64,000 bases of DNA from CAYUHK01 sp964475165 (GTDB lineage Bacteria; Verrucomicrobiota; Kiritimatiellia; JAAZAB01). Under the pieces are notes generated by a model, which ran no database searches, was not told where the DNA came from, and saw nothing but the letters and a program-made list of their open reading frames with translations. Below, piece after piece: positions 8,574 through 16,078 of the stretch. The stretch lies in the NCBI GenBank assembly GCA_964475165.1, contig CAYYVN010000009.1, forward strand, positions 1 to 64,000, in the 5' to 3' direction. Positions within the stretch are counted from its first letter, which is position 1, and every line of letters starts with the position of its first letter. Made by a program: the position numbers and the translations under genes.

Positions 8574-9824
8574 CTAAATATAGGTGCCGCCGAAGAGATC
8601 GGGAATGGTTTCCGCACGGCGTATTTTCTTTATGGCGCCGGCGCGCGTGATCAGATACTCGGCGCTGCGCAAGCGATTGTTATAGTTATGGCCCATGGCG
8701 TAAGCATGCGCTCCGGCCTGGTGAATGGCCAAAAGATCGCCCTCTTTGACGGGCGGCAGGCGGCGATCACGGGCGAATTGATCGTTGTTTTCGCAGAGCC
8801 GGCCCACCACATTGACCTTTTGCTGCGCGCCGCGGCCGGAGCGGCCCACGACCGTGATATGATGATAGGCGTCGTAAATAGCCGGGCGCGGCAGATCGTT
8901 CATGCCAGCATCGAGGCCCACGAAGGTTTTGTGGCTTTTTTTGATCACATGCACACGGCCGATAAGCCAGGCGGTGTCGGCCATGATCCAGCGTCCCGGT
9001 TCAGCCATCAGCGTTGGCTCAGGGATGCGGTAGCGGGCGCAAAGCTTATCGAACACCGCGCGGATCGAACGCGCCACCTTTTCCAGGTTGAGGCTTTTTT
9101 GCTCAGGCCGATAGGGCACGCCGAAGCCGCCGCCGATATTCAAGCGTTGCACGGCCTGCCCGGTGGCGCGCTGGATGCGGGCGGCGATTTGGAGCAGTTT
9201 GGCGGCCACATCAGCAAAATAGGTTTCTTCCAAGACATTGCTGCCGGTCATGGCATGTATGCCAAACTGGCGCACGCCCAGAGCGTGAGCTTGGCGATAG
9301 GCGCTGATGATATCGCGCATAGGAACGCCAAACTTGGCGTCGGGTCCGGCCAGGAAGAGGCTGGGCATGCCGCCCCGACTGATCCCGGGGTTGACGCGAA
9401 AGGAAAGGAAGCGCGGCATGCCCAACTGTTGGAGCGTGGGCAGGAGGGAGATATCGTCGAGATTGATCAGGAACCTGCCATTGCGCAAGACGCTGCTTAA
9501 TTCAGCTTGGGTGGTGTAATTGCCGGTGTACATGCCGCGGCCACCCAGGCGCCGGGTGACCCAGGCCTCCGCTTCGCTGGAGGCATCGGCTCCGAAGCCT
9601 TCCGCGAAAATTATCTTGAGCAGGGCCGGGTTGGCATTGGCCTTGATGGCATAGAGCGGTTCAAAGCTGGGGAAGTATTGGCGGAAGGCGCTGATGAAGC
9701 GTCGGCAATTGGCCCGGATCCGTTTTTCCTCGTAGATGAAAAAGGGCGTTGGCCAATGCCGTGCCGCGCGGCGGATAGCTGTGGTGGGCAGATAAGTGAC
9801 CCTCGCATTGCTGGCGCGCGGCAT
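8574..9824 (-). CDS. lysA: Diaminopimelate decarboxylase
   Basis: A 416-residue PLP-dependent alanine-racemase-fold decarboxylase that converts meso-diaminopimelate to lysine. YAIKANANP contains the PLP lysine, GGGFGVPY the phosphate-binding glycines, MAEPGRWIMA the next conserved strand, and LCENNDQFA the equivalent of the catalytic CESxD region. The ATG at 9824 follows GGAAAGAAG at good spacing and is preferred over ATG 9839. Neighbours dapA and dapB complete a lysine set. A carboxynorspermidine-type decarboxylase is the main alternative but less likely in this context. Confidence 0.92.
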   Translation of the reverse strand: MPRASNARVTYLPTTAIRRAARHWPTPFFIYEEKRIRANCRRFISAFRQYFPSFEPLYAIKANANPALLKIIFAEGFGADASSEAEAWVTRRLGGRGMYTGNYTTQAELSSVLRNGRFLINLDDISLLPTLQQLGMPRFLSFRVNPGISRGGMPSLFLAGPDAKFGVPMRDIISAYRQAHALGVRQFGIHAMTGSNVLEETYFADVAAKLLQIAARIQRATGQAVQRLNIGGGFGVPYRPEQKSLNLEKVARSIRAVFDKLCARYRIPEPTLMAEPGRWIMADTAWLIGRVHVIKKSHKTFVGLDAGMNDLPRPAIYDAYHHITVVGRSGRGAQQKVNVVGRLCENNDQFARDRRLPPVKEGDLLAIHQAGAHAYAMGHNYNNRLRSAEYLITRAGAIKKIRRAETIPDLFGGTYI

Positions 9825-9901
9825 AAGACTTCTTTCCATCTTGCAGGCTGCCCAGGTTTTTTCGGCCTGTTCCGGCCAGCGGCAGTGCGGGCGCGCCTGA
9901 G

Positions 9902-11197
9902 TTATTGATTCTCCGGGGCCGCTTCCGGCGCTTCCTCAGGGAGGCTGGCGTCGGCGGCTGGCGCCTCCTCTTCCTCGACCGGCGGCTCTTCCTCGGCTGG
10001 CGCTTGACCGGTCAGCTCGGCGCAGGCATCAGCGATGATTTCCAGTGCTTCATCCACTTCGCTTTGCTTGACATTAAGCGGCGGCAGAAAACGCACGATA
10101 TTGCCGGCGGTGGTCAGGCTCAAGAGACCCATATCCATCAATTTAGCTTCCAATTCCGGGGAGGGTTGCTTGAGTTTGAGGCCCAGCATGAGGCCCATGC
10201 CGCGGACTTCTTCCAGCAGGGTTGGATATTTTTCGACCAGGGCCTGTAAGCCTTGCTGGAAGCGCCGCCCCATCTGGGTGGCGTTTTGCAAAAGGCCTTC
10301 CTCGCGGATGATCTGCAGCATGGTCAGGGCCACGGCGCAAGCCAGGGGCGATCCGCCGAAAGTGCTGGCATGTTTGCCGGGCTGAAAGACATCCGCCAGT
10401 TTGGGCCCGGTGACGATGGCCCCGATGGGATAGCCGCCGCCCAAAGCCTTGGCTAAAGCAAAAGCATCCGGTTCCACATTATAAGCCTGGAAGGCAAACC
10501 AGTGCCCGGTGCGGCCCAGGCCACTTTGGACCTCGTCGCATAAGAGCAGGATATCATGTTCGTCGCAGAGTGCGCGCAGGCCCTGCAGGAATTTCGGTTG
10601 CGCGGGATTAATGCCACCTTCACCCTGGATGGCTTCCACCAGCACCGCCGCGGTGCGGTCGTTGATGGCCCTTTTGACTGAATCCAAATCGTTGAAATCG
10701 GCATAGACGAAACCAGTCGGCAGCGGCTCAAAGCCCTCTTGAAGCTTGGGCTGCCCGGTCGCGGTCAGCGTGGCCAGCGTGCGCCCGTGGAAGGAATGGC
10801 GCATGGTGATGATCTCGAAACGCTGGCGTGTGTGCCCCCAGAGGCGCGCCAGCTTGATGAGGGCTTCGTTGGCTTCGGCGCCGGAGTTGCAGAAAAAGCA
10901 TTTGCCGTCCAGGGCCAGGCCGGCGAGCGCTTTAGCCAATAGCCCCTGGTTTTCATGATAATAAAGATTGGAGATATGGATCAGCTCCGCGGCCTGTTTT
11001 TGGAGCACGGCACTGATTTTGGGATGGCTGTGGCCGACGCTGTTGACGGCGATGCCGGCCAGGAAATCCAAGTAGACCTTGCCATTGATATCCCAGATAC
11101 GGGTGCCCTTGCCGCGCACGAAGACCAGCGGCTTGCGATTGTAGGTGGGCATGACATGTTGCGTGAACAGTTGCACGATATCTTCATGAGTGGTCAT
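9902..11197 (-). CDS. argD: Acetylornithine aminotransferase (class III, PLP)
   Basis: A 431-residue class III aminotransferase converting N-acetylglutamate semialdehyde to N-acetylornithine. It has the N-terminal GHSHPKI, the CFFCNSGAEANEAL cofactor loop, the LLLCDEVQSGLGRTG aspartate strand, and the PLP lysine in LAKALGGG. Its start overlaps the argB stop by 4 nt (ATGA), which suggests translational coupling. The last roughly 40 residues are an acidic Glu/Pro/Ala tail that is not part of the family fold. Because dapA, dapB and lysA follow, it may also serve as N-succinyl-DAP aminotransferase (DapC), as in some bacteria; this is inference. Confidence 0.92.
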   Translation of the reverse strand: MTTHEDIVQLFTQHVMPTYNRKPLVFVRGKGTRIWDINGKVYLDFLAGIAVNSVGHSHPKISAVLQKQAAELIHISNLYYHENQGLLAKALAGLALDGKCFFCNSGAEANEALIKLARLWGHTRQRFEIITMRHSFHGRTLATLTATGQPKLQEGFEPLPTGFVYADFNDLDSVKRAINDRTAAVLVEAIQGEGGINPAQPKFLQGLRALCDEHDILLLCDEVQSGLGRTGHWFAFQAYNVEPDAFALAKALGGGYPIGAIVTGPKLADVFQPGKHASTFGGSPLACAVALTMLQIIREEGLLQNATQMGRRFQQGLQALVEKYPTLLEEVRGMGLMLGLKLKQPSPELEAKLMDMGLLSLTTAGNIVRFLPPLNVKQSEVDEALEIIADACAELTGQAPAEEEPPVEEEEAPAADASLPEEAPEAAPENQ

Positions 11198-12078
11198 TGC
11201 ACTATCTCCGTTCCGACTCCCTGGTCTGTGAATATTTCCAATAGAAGCGAGTGATGCGTATTGCCGTCAATGATATGCACCTTGGCGACTCCGGCGGCGA
11301 GGGCATTAAGCGCGCCCTGGATTTTGGGCAGCATACCACCGCTGATGATGCCGGTGGCGATGAGGTTTTCCACCTCGGCCTGGCTCAGGGTAGATATCAC
11401 CGATTGGGGATCCTCCGGGTTCTTCAAGAGCCCGGGGACATCCGAAAGAAATACCAGCTTACGCGCTGGCAGAGCACGGGCAATGGCGGCGGCGGCCTCA
11501 TCCGCATTGATGTTATATATGGTGCCGGCGGCGTCGCGCCCCAAGGGGGTGATCACCGGCAAGAGGCCGGCGGCCAGGCAGGCTTGAATGGGCGCCACAT
11601 CAACACTGGTGACCTGCCCCACAAAGCCCAGATCCAACGGTTGGCGCGTGCGCTGATCGAGCGGCTGCAATTTTTCGGCTCGGATAATGCTGGGGCCCTG
11701 GAGACCGGCGGCTTGTGCGCCGCGGGCGATGAGGGTTTCGACCAATTCCACATTGACCTCATGATTAAGTACTTCTTCGACCACGCGCATGCTGGCCGCA
11801 TCGGTGACGCGCAAGCCGCCGACGAAAACGGGCTGCAAGCCTTGTTCGGTCATGCGCCGTGAGATGGCCTTGCCGCCGCCATGCACGATGACCGGTTTTA
11901 AGCCCACGCATTCCAGAAAGGCGGCATCGGTGAGGATGTTGTCATGGCAGGCTTTATCTTCCATGGCACTGCCGCCGAACTTGATGACGACCGCCGCGCC
12001 GCGGAAGGCCCGGATATAGGGCATGGCCTCGATGAGAATGCCGGCTTTTTCGATGATTGTTCTCAGATGGCTGGGCAT
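11194..12078 (-). CDS. argB: Acetylglutamate kinase
   Basis: A 294-residue amino-acid-kinase-fold enzyme that phosphorylates N-acetylglutamate, the second step of arginine synthesis. KFGGSAM, VHGGGKAIS, VGGLRVTD, the INADEAAAAIA block and GGMLPKIQGAL are present. The length and the N-terminal helix MPSHLRTIIEKAGILIEAMPYI are like the hexameric, arginine-inhibited forms, so feedback inhibition is plausible. It lies two bases after argJ and overlaps argD by four bases. Confidence 0.97.
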   Translation of the reverse strand: MPSHLRTIIEKAGILIEAMPYIRAFRGAAVVIKFGGSAMEDKACHDNILTDAAFLECVGLKPVIVHGGGKAISRRMTEQGLQPVFVGGLRVTDAASMRVVEEVLNHEVNVELVETLIARGAQAAGLQGPSIIRAEKLQPLDQRTRQPLDLGFVGQVTSVDVAPIQACLAAGLLPVITPLGRDAAGTIYNINADEAAAAIARALPARKLVFLSDVPGLLKNPEDPQSVISTLSQAEVENLIATGIISGGMLPKIQGALNALAAGVAKVHIIDGNTHHSLLLEIFTDQGVGTEIVQ

Positions 12079-12080
12079 GG

Positions 12081-13292
12081 TTAGGTCATGTAAGAGGCAT
12101 TGATGCGCACATAATCAGCGCTGCAATCACAGGTATATATGAAATAGGATGATGACCCGAGATGCAGGTTGATGTCAATAGTGAACTCGGGTTGCAGGAT
12201 GACCTCACGCAGGGCATCCGGCGCCAGATCCGTGGCTTGGCCGTCTTTGACGGCCGTCAGGCCATCGTAGGCGATCTCGATCAGTTCCGGGCGCAGCGCC
12301 ACGCCGGCATAGCCCACCGCGCAAATGACTCGGCCCCAGTTGGGGTCGGCGCCAAACCAGGAGGTCTTAACCAGCAATGAATTGGCCACCGCCCGCGCTA
12401 CGGCGGCGGCGGCGCGGCGCGAGGGGGCGCCCTTGACCCGGATGGTGACCAGCTTCGTGGCCCCCTCGCCATCTTTGACGATCATGCGTGCCAACTGACG
12501 GGTGGCTTCGTGAACGGCGGCCTGGAAGAGAGGCCAGCCCGGCTGGCCGCGGCGCAGCGGTTTATTGCCGGCTTGGCCATTAGCCAGGAAGAGAATGGTA
12601 TCGTTGGTGCTGCGGTCGCCATCCACGGAAATGCGGTTGAAGCTCTGTTCGGCGGCCGTCTTCAGGCAGCTTTGCAGGGCCTCCGCTTCCACGGCCGCAT
12701 CGGTGGTGAGAAAGGCCAGCATGGTGGCCAGCATAGGGTTGATCATACCGGCGCCCTTGGCCATGCCGCCCAGGGTAATCGGTCGGCCATCCAGGGTGAA
12801 TTGCAAGGCCAGGTGTTTAGGGTGCGTATCGGTGGTCATGATCGCCGTGGCGGCAGCGGCGCCGCCAGTGGGGCTGAGCTGCGCGGCGGCCTGGGCAATG
12901 CCCGTCGCCAGGCGCTCCATGGGCAGCGGGCGCCCGATGGTGCCGGTGGAGCAAACCAAAATGCTGCGCTGGTTTAGTCCCAGCTGTGTGGCGGTCAATT
13001 GTGCCATGGCCTGTGCATCGCGCTGACCTTGCCTGCCGGTGCAGGCATTGGCATTGCCGCTATTAACGATGATCGCGCGCAGGTTGCGGCCGGGGGTGCG
13101 TTGGCGGCAAAGTTGCACGGGGGCCGCCGTCACCCGGTTAGTGGTATAGACCCCCGCCGCCGTGCAGGGCCTCTCCGAGACGATGAGGGCCAGATCTTTA
13201 CCTTGCGCTTTGATGCCCGCGGCTACGCCGGCGGCTCGAAACCCTGCCGGCGAAGAGATATGCCCGGCGCTCTGACTTATTTTGGTTTTCAC
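12081..13292 (-). CDS. argJ: Bifunctional glutamate N-acetyltransferase/amino-acid acetyltransferase
   Basis: About 403 residues from the chosen start. ArgJ recycles the acetyl group from acetylornithine to glutamate, and bifunctional forms also use acetyl-CoA. The family N-terminus PAGFRAAGVAAGIK, the self-cleavage site in KGAGMINPMLATMLAFLTTDA (catalytic Thr after the ATM-L run) and the C-terminal NASYMT are clear. A frame open to GTG 13373 would add 27 atypical residues; GTG 13292 has AAGG upstream and matches the usual family length. The presence of argJ implies the cyclic acetyl pathway. It starts about 108 nt after rpsI. Confidence 0.93.
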   Translation of the reverse strand: MKTKISQSAGHISSPAGFRAAGVAAGIKAQGKDLALIVSERPCTAAGVYTTNRVTAAPVQLCRQRTPGRNLRAIIVNSGNANACTGRQGQRDAQAMAQLTATQLGLNQRSILVCSTGTIGRPLPMERLATGIAQAAAQLSPTGGAAAATAIMTTDTHPKHLALQFTLDGRPITLGGMAKGAGMINPMLATMLAFLTTDAAVEAEALQSCLKTAAEQSFNRISVDGDRSTNDTILFLANGQAGNKPLRRGQPGWPLFQAAVHEATRQLARMIVKDGEGATKLVTIRVKGAPSRRAAAAVARAVANSLLVKTSWFGADPNWGRVICAVGYAGVALRPELIEIAYDGLTAVKDGQATDLAPDALREVILQPEFTIDINLHLGSSSYFIYTCDCSADYVRINASYMT

Positions 13293-13400
13293 GGCAATCA
13301 ACCTTGTCTTTGATGGATAAAACGCGCGCGGGTTGTTTTTAGTAGCCGATCGGTGAGCAGCCCACGGCGCCACGCAAAAACAAACGGTCTGCCCAAGGCT

Positions 13401-13799
13401 TTAACGTTTCGAGAATTGGAAACGTTTGCGCGCTCCGGGTTGCCCCGTTTTCTTGCGTTCCTTGATGCGCGCGTCCCGGGTGAGGAAGCCGCTGCTTTTC
13501 AGGACCTGGCGCAAGGAGCCGTCAAAGGCCACCAAGGCGCGGGCAATACCATGGCGCAGGGCGCCGGCTTGGCCCACCAACCCGCCGCCATGCAGTTTGG
13601 CGCGGATATCGAAGCGGGCATCGGTATTGGTTAGCTTGAGCGGTTGTAATACAAAGTTGCGGAGGGGCGCCACGGGAAAATAATCCTGGAATGCGCGCCG
13701 ATTGATGGTTAGCTGGCCGGTGCCGGCCCGCAAACGCACGCTGGCCACCGCATTCTTGCGGCGACCGGTTGCCACAATTTCAGATTTTATCGCGTCCAC
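13401..13799 (-). CDS. rpsI: 30S ribosomal protein uS9
   Basis: A 132-residue uS9. It has ATGRRKNAVASVRL near the N-terminus, the LGGGLVGQAGALRHGIARAL-like glycine block, and the basic C-terminal tail ending FQFSKR, which reaches toward the ribosomal P site. The start is GTG at 13799, set by AAGGAG six bases upstream and by the rplM stop at 13819; no ATG start fits without a long overlap. It is transcribed with rplM, the near-universal pair. Confidence 0.96.
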   Translation of the reverse strand: MDAIKSEIVATGRRKNAVASVRLRAGTGQLTINRRAFQDYFPVAPLRNFVLQPLKLTNTDARFDIRAKLHGGGLVGQAGALRHGIARALVAFDGSLRQVLKSSGFLTRDARIKERKKTGQPGARKRFQFSKR

Positions 13800-13818
13800 T
13801 TCTTTCTCCTTGGCATTT

Positions 13819-14247
13819 TTAAGAATCAATGGCTTCCGGGTTTTGAGCGGCATGCGGATGGGTGGCATCCGGATAAATTTTCAGCCGCCGGAAAGCAACT
13901 CGCATCAAGCGGTTCTTGGGCAACATGCGCCGCACGGCATCGGCGAGCATGCGTTCCGGATGGCGTTGCCGAATGATGCTGGCCGGATAGGTCTTGCGTC
14001 CGCTGCGGTGGCCGGAATAATCCTGGTATATTTTCTGCTCCTCTTTTTTGCCGGTCAATTTGATCTTGCCAGCGTTGATCACGACCACATGATCGCCCAA
14101 GTCCAGATGCGGAGCATAAGTGGGCTTGGTTTTGCCGCGGATGATATTGGCGATTTTAACCGCCAAGCGACCCAAGACCTTGTTCTCAGCATCGATCAAA
14201 TACCACTGGCGGCGGATATCTGCTACACGCGTTAAAGTTGTTTTCAT
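13819..14247 (-). CDS. rplM: 50S ribosomal protein uL13
   Basis: A 142-residue uL13. The block WYLIDAENKVLGRLA, the VVINAGKIKLTGKK strand, and the YSGHRSGRK and GMLP-like RRMLPKNRL motifs are typical. ATG 14247 has GAGGAAGG upstream. It is the first gene after the promoter at 14277-14305 and precedes rpsI by 19 nt. In E. coli this operon is autoregulated by its product; whether that holds here cannot be read. Confidence 0.97.
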   Translation of the reverse strand: MKTTLTRVADIRRQWYLIDAENKVLGRLAVKIANIIRGKTKPTYAPHLDLGDHVVVINAGKIKLTGKKEEQKIYQDYSGHRSGRKTYPASIIRQRHPERMLADAVRRMLPKNRLMRVAFRRLKIYPDATHPHAAQNPEAIDS

Positions 14248-14276
14248 GACAAACCTTCCTCTAATGGAAAGCCGCC

Positions 14277-14305
14277 ACCATAGGTCAGGGCGGTGGGGCT
14301 GTCAA
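14277..14305 (-). promoter_or_regulatory. Sigma70-type promoter of rplM-rpsI
   Basis: On the minus strand TTGACA (14300-14305) is followed after exactly 17 nt by TATGGT (14277-14282). The -35 box is perfect. It is 30 nt upstream of the rplM start, giving a short leader that contains the ribosome-binding site. The same pair of hexamers with the same spacing occurs before tRNA-Thr-rpoD. Confidence 0.75.
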
Positions 14306-14307
14306 CT

Positions 14308-14354
14308 AAAAAAACTTTTTTTGGCGGGCCGCGCGGCATTCCGCGCCGCCCGCC
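14308..14354 (-). terminator. Intrinsic-type terminator after lpxD
   Basis: Reading the minus strand, GGCGGGCGGCGCGG (14354-14341), a 4-nt loop, and CCGCGCGGCCCGCC (14336-14323) make a 14-bp stem with one mismatch. Seven A, a G and seven T follow (14322-14308). It ends the ispE-to-lpxD run and abuts the -35 box of the rplM promoter, only two bases away. Confidence 0.6.
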
Positions 14355-14400
14355 CGGCGGGGCCTTGGCGCCTGGCTGAGACAGATGCACCGCGGGCGAT

Positions 14401-15435
14401 TCAGCTCTCTTTTTGTTCCAACTTGGCGAGGCGCTCTTCCAAGGCGGCCACCTTGGCTTTCAGCTCAGGCAGACGGGAGATATGGGCGATGAGCTTGGTG
14501 GCTTTGTTGTAGGGCGCGGCGGGTGAACCCCACACGAAAGTTCCGGAAGGCACATCCTTACTAACCCCTGATTGGGCGCCGACGATGACATCCGAGCCGA
14601 TCACCAAATGCCCGGTCACGCCCACCTGCCCGGCCAGAACGGTGCGTTCCCCGATAGCGGTGCTGCCCGAGATACCCACCTGGGCCACCAGCACGCTGTT
14701 ATCGCCAATCACGACATTATGCGCAATCTGGACCAGATTATCGATCTTGACGCCGTGACCAATGCGCGTCTGGCCGAAGCGCGCGCGGTCAATGGTGACG
14801 TTAGCCCCGATTTCCACATCGTCGCCGATAACCACTATGCCGATCTGGGGGATTTTACGGCGCTGCGCGCCTTCCTGGGTATATCCAAAACCATCGCTGC
14901 CGATCACCGCGCCGTTATGGATGATAACCCGATTACCGATCCGCGCGTATTCGCGCACGCTGACCTGCGGATAAAATTTGCAATCTTCTCCGATAATGGT
15001 GTGCGCCCCGATATAGCATCCGGCCACGAGGATGCTGCGCGCGCCGATGGCGGCGCCGGCTTCGACGACGCAATGCGGCCCAATAAAGATTTCCGGTCCG
15101 AGCTGAGCATCAGGGGCAATGCTGGCGCTGGGATGAATGCCGGGAGGAAAGAGGATGGGTGGTGGCGCGAACCACTGGGCCACTTCCGCGAAGGCTTTAT
15201 CGGGGTTGCGTACGCGGATCAGCGTGGCCGGGCAGGGGCGCTGCCAATCCTCGCCGACAATCACGGCGGAAGCCTTGGTATTGGCGGCGGCCGGCGCATA
15301 GCGGGGGTTGATGATGAAGGAGAGCTGCCCGGGTTGGGCTTCGCGAATGCCGGAGAGGCTGCTGATGAGCAGCTCGCCATCGCCTTCCAGTTTGCCTTGC
15401 AGGCGTTGAGCTATTGCGGCTACGGTCAGTTGCAT
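14401..15435 (-). CDS. lpxD: UDP-3-O-acylglucosamine N-acyltransferase
   Basis: A 344-residue left-handed beta-helix acyltransferase of lipid A synthesis, adding the N-linked acyl chain to UDP-3-O-acylglucosamine. It has an N-terminal uridine-binding domain (LTVAAIAQRL, LSFIINPRY), then hexapeptide repeats from PSASIAPDAQLG on. The catalytic His lies in VQIAHNVVIG and the acyl-selecting GSDGFGY loop is present. The C-terminus is a short coiled coil (KVAALEERLAKLEQ). ATG 15435 is five bases after the skp stop; the frame open to 15558 is just overlap with skp. With skp and bamA this forms an outer-membrane biogenesis block. Confidence 0.96.
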   Translation of the reverse strand: MQLTVAAIAQRLQGKLEGDGELLISSLSGIREAQPGQLSFIINPRYAPAAANTKASAVIVGEDWQRPCPATLIRVRNPDKAFAEVAQWFAPPPILFPPGIHPSASIAPDAQLGPEIFIGPHCVVEAGAAIGARSILVAGCYIGAHTIIGEDCKFYPQVSVREYARIGNRVIIHNGAVIGSDGFGYTQEGAQRRKIPQIGIVVIGDDVEIGANVTIDRARFGQTRIGHGVKIDNLVQIAHNVVIGDNSVLVAQVGISGSTAIGERTVLAGQVGVTGHLVIGSDVIVGAQSGVSKDVPSGTFVWGSPAAPYNKATKLIAHISRLPELKAKVAALEERLAKLEQKES

Positions 15436-15439
15436 AGTC

Positions 15440-16051
15440 CTATTTCCGGTGTGGCGCCTTGGGCTTGGCCGCGGGTGCGGTTGAGCTTTGATTGAGAATG
15501 GCCAGGATCGCGGCGGTGATTTCAAAACTGGGATCGGCAAAGAGGACGGCTTCCACATTGTTCAAGGTTTTGCCGGAGCTATCCAGCACCAAGGAGATCT
15601 TATGTTCCTGCGCATAGTTCTGGATCACCCGGCGGATTTCGAGGATGATCTGTTGTTGTGTCTGGCGCATTTGATCGCCGAACTGTTTTTTGCAGCTTTG
15701 ATCGAATTCCAGGAGCTGTTCTTCGGCTTTATGCAGTTGCGCCAGTTTAAGCTCTTGGGCCTGTTGCTGGTTGGCCCGTTCGGAGTCCTTGAGCGATTTA
15801 TCCCGCGCGGCCGCGTTCAGGGTTTCCAGTTCGCTTTGGCAGGTTTTAATCTTGGCCAGCAGGCTTTGGCGCTGACGATCCATCTCATCGGCGCGCGCTT
15901 TGAATAGGGCGTTGGCTTCCTTGGTCTTGTGATATTCATCGAAGATGCGCTCCATGGATACCAGCGCCACGCGCAGCTCGGCGCGGGCCGCTGGCGGCCC
16001 GGCCAGGATCAGCAAGGCCCCGATCAAGATTATGAAGGTATAGCGCGGCAT
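15440..16051 (-). CDS. skp: OmpH/Skp-family periplasmic chaperone
   Basis: A 203-residue protein with a signal peptide (IILIGALLILAGPPAARA) followed by VALVSMERIFDEYHKT, the beta-strand start typical of OmpH/Skp. A long charged alpha-helical arm (about residues 45-130) comes next and then SLVLDSSGK, the closing strand. Skp trimers hold unfolded outer-membrane proteins in the periplasm before BamA inserts them. The C-terminal Pro/Lys-rich tail is somewhat longer than usual. It lies between bamA (27 nt upstream) and lpxD, a common arrangement. Confidence 0.92.
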   Translation of the reverse strand: MPRYTFIILIGALLILAGPPAARAELRVALVSMERIFDEYHKTKEANALFKARADEMDRQRQSLLAKIKTCQSELETLNAAARDKSLKDSERANQQQAQELKLAQLHKAEEQLLEFDQSCKKQFGDQMRQTQQQIILEIRRVIQNYAQEHKISLVLDSSGKTLNNVEAVLFADPSFEITAAILAILNQSSTAPAAKPKAPHRK

Positions 16052-16078
16052 TGGTTTTTTCCTCTCTTCAACGATCCG

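Noticed and set aside
8688..9500. 270-residue plus-strand frame opposite lysA
   Set aside because: It is antisense to lysA, whose PLP motifs are complete.
11251..11862. 203-residue plus-strand frame opposite argB
   Set aside because: Shadow of argB; no start signal or motif.
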